A DNA stretch of 7,447 bases, from positions 1 through 7,447 of the forward strand of contig JAGTVD010000072.1 of assembly GCA_018224505.1 (NCBI GenBank). Reading direction: 5' to 3'. Below the pieces are notes generated by a model. It was not told the origin of the DNA and ran no database searches. It saw only the letters and a program-made list of their open reading frames with translations. The translations under genes and the position numbers were made by a program. Within the stretch, counting starts at the first letter, position 1. Each line of letters begins with the position of its first letter. Positions 6,724-7,447 of this stretch are shown here, piece by piece. The stretch comes from Desulfatitalea sp. GTDB taxonomy: Bacteria > Desulfobacterota > Desulfobacteria > Desulfobacterales > Desulfosarcinaceae.

Positions 6724-7227
6724 ATGCAACGACACACCGTATTGATCGTGGACGATGAGATCCCCGTGCTCAAGGCCTTCCAGCGCGCGCTGCGCAAGGA
6801 ACCCTACACCCTCTATACCGTGAACAATGCCAAAGAAGGTCTCACGCTGCTCGAAGCCCGGGAGATCCACCTGGTGATCAGCGACTACAGCATGCCGGTC
6901 ATGGATGGCCTGGCGTTTCTCAAAGCGGTCAAAACCCGCCACCCCCACATTCTGACCATCATGCTCACCGGCCACACCGAAATCCAGGTGGCCGTCCAGG
7001 CCATCAACGCTGCCGGGGTTTACAAGTTCATCCAGAAGCCGTGGGATGATGACGACCTGAAAATCACCCTGCGCCGCGCCCTGGAGGCCATGGACCTGGC
7101 CACCGAGCGCGACCGCCTGCTGCAAAAAGTGAAAAGCCGCGATGCGATTATCAGTGAGTTGGAACGAAAGTTCCCCGGCATTTCGAAGGTGCAGCGGGAT
7201 GAAGATGGGTATACGATATTGGAATGA
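6724..7227 (+). CDS. Single-domain response regulator with short C-terminal tail
   Basis: A 167-residue CheY-like regulator. The receiver covers about residues 4-125 with D10-D11, phosphoacceptor D54 (VISDYSMP), T82 (LTGHTE) and K105 in YKFIQKPW. A charged helix (about 122-150) follows, then a short tail (FPGISKV at 150-156, ending DGYTILE) with no known output domain. It likely signals by binding a partner, possibly the receiver/ATPase fusion encoded 11 nt upstream. The ATG at 6724 is supported by AAGGGAG (6711-6717), which overlaps the preceding stop; longer in-frame starts from 6631 would run inside the zinc-ribbon coding region and are rejected. It shares the TLYTV/RLLTA, HLVISD/HVVVSD and YKF-x2-KPW blocks with the other two receivers, so all three look like products of local duplication. 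Confidence 0.92.
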   Translation: MQRHTVLIVDDEIPVLKAFQRALRKEPYTLYTVNNAKEGLTLLEAREIHLVISDYSMPVMDGLAFLKAVKTRHPHILTIMLTGHTEIQVAVQAINAAGVYKFIQKPWDDDDLKITLRRALEAMDLATERDRLLQKVKSRDAIISELERKFPGISKVQRDEDGYTILE

Positions 7228-7277
7228 TGGCCGACATGGAATGCGCACATCTCATTGCGTCAGTAAATGGCTCTTTG

Positions 7278-7310
7278 AGCGACTCCTTTTTTAGCATGAA
7301 AGGAGGTGCT
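7278..7310. repeat. Imperfect 12-bp inverted repeat downstream of the last gene
   Basis: AGCGACTCCTTT (7278-7289) faces AAAGGAGGTGCT (7299-7310) with 10 of 12 positions complementary and a 9-nt loop. It could form a hairpin about 50 nt after the last stop codon. No T-run follows on the + strand, so it is not a classical intrinsic terminator, though it could stabilise the transcript end. The right arm contains a Shine-Dalgarno-like AAAGGAGGTG, but no start codon stands at a useful distance. Confidence 0.4.
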
Positions 7311-7353
7311 CCCGGTTTCTGGGGTGGGGCGCTGCGTCCGCAATGGGGTTTTA

Positions 7354-7447
7354 GTGACGCTTGGGGGTGTGCGCAGGGTTGTTCGGCCCGCACTGTCTGA
7401 ACGCAGTGAGTTTGCGGGCCTACCCGGAGCACACCCCTTAGCGTCAC
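7354..7447. repeat. Long imperfect palindrome (94 nt) at the window edge
   Basis: Left arm 7354-7392 and right arm 7413-7447 are complementary at about 30 positions. The outer block is GTGACGCT/AGCGTCAC, the next GGGGTGTGC/GCACACCCC, then GGGT/ACCC, and the inner block GGCCCGCA/TGCGGGCC, separated by small mismatches and a bulge. The 20-nt loop contains a minor CTG/CAG pairing. It lies in non-coding DNA after the last gene, with no open frame of recognisable protein. It may be a bidirectional terminator, a REP-like or MITE-like repeat, or a cruciform. The right arm ends exactly at the window end, so the element may extend further. Confidence 0.75.

Noticed and set aside
7299..7320. Strong Shine-Dalgarno-like AAAGGAGGTG as the start of a small gene
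   Set aside because: No ATG, GTG or TTG lies at 5-10 nt with an open frame of useful length; the sequence is better explained as one arm of an inverted repeat.
7151..7447. Antisense 98-codon frame at the window end
   Set aside because: It crosses the end of a real gene, the hairpin and the palindrome, and its composition does not look like a protein; it is probably chance in GC-rich repeat DNA.

Overview
The window is a GC-rich, densely coding bacterial segment in which every supported gene lies on the + strand. Gene content (an MglA-type GTPase, HDOD protein, NtrB-like soluble kinases, single-domain CheY-like regulators, a PilB/GspE-type ATPase) and protein style suggest a deltaproteobacterium (Desulfobacterota or Myxococcota-like, perhaps a Desulfosarcina-type sulfate reducer). 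That placement is an inference from family resemblance; no rRNA or other taxonomic marker is present.

Layout: (1) 1-291, the C-terminal ATPase end of a histidine kinase whose start lies outside the window. (2) A 123-nt gap with a short perfect dyad. (3) 415-1269, an HDOD-domain protein. (4) 1274-2110, a response regulator with a receiver, a coiled coil and a PAS-like C-terminus. (5) A 100-nt gap with heptamer repeats. (6) 2211-2858, an MglA-like small GTPase. (7) 2872-4272, a soluble histidine kinase starting at TTG. (8) 4283-6712, a receiver fused to a PilB/GspE ATPase with an added C-terminal double zinc ribbon, starting at GTG. (9) 6724-7227, a short receiver-only regulator. (10) 7228-7447, non-coding, ending in a long imperfect palindrome that reaches the window edge. 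Spacing inside 415-2110 and inside 2211-7227 is only 4-13 nt, so these look like one or two transcription units.

Working model (inference): two cytoplasmic kinases feed three closely related receivers. One receiver sits directly on a pilus-assembly-type ATPase and another on a PAS-like module, while an MglA-like GTPase and an HDOD protein supply spatial or second-level control. This would be a phosphorylation- and GTP-controlled switch for a type IV pilus or type II secretion motor. No MglB, pilin, PilC, PilT or secretin gene is visible. The features most worth following are the three-part receiver/ATPase/zinc-ribbon fusion, its degenerate MshEN (c-di-GMP) motifs, an alanine in the GTPase P-loop at the position equivalent to Ras Gly12, and the terminal palindrome.
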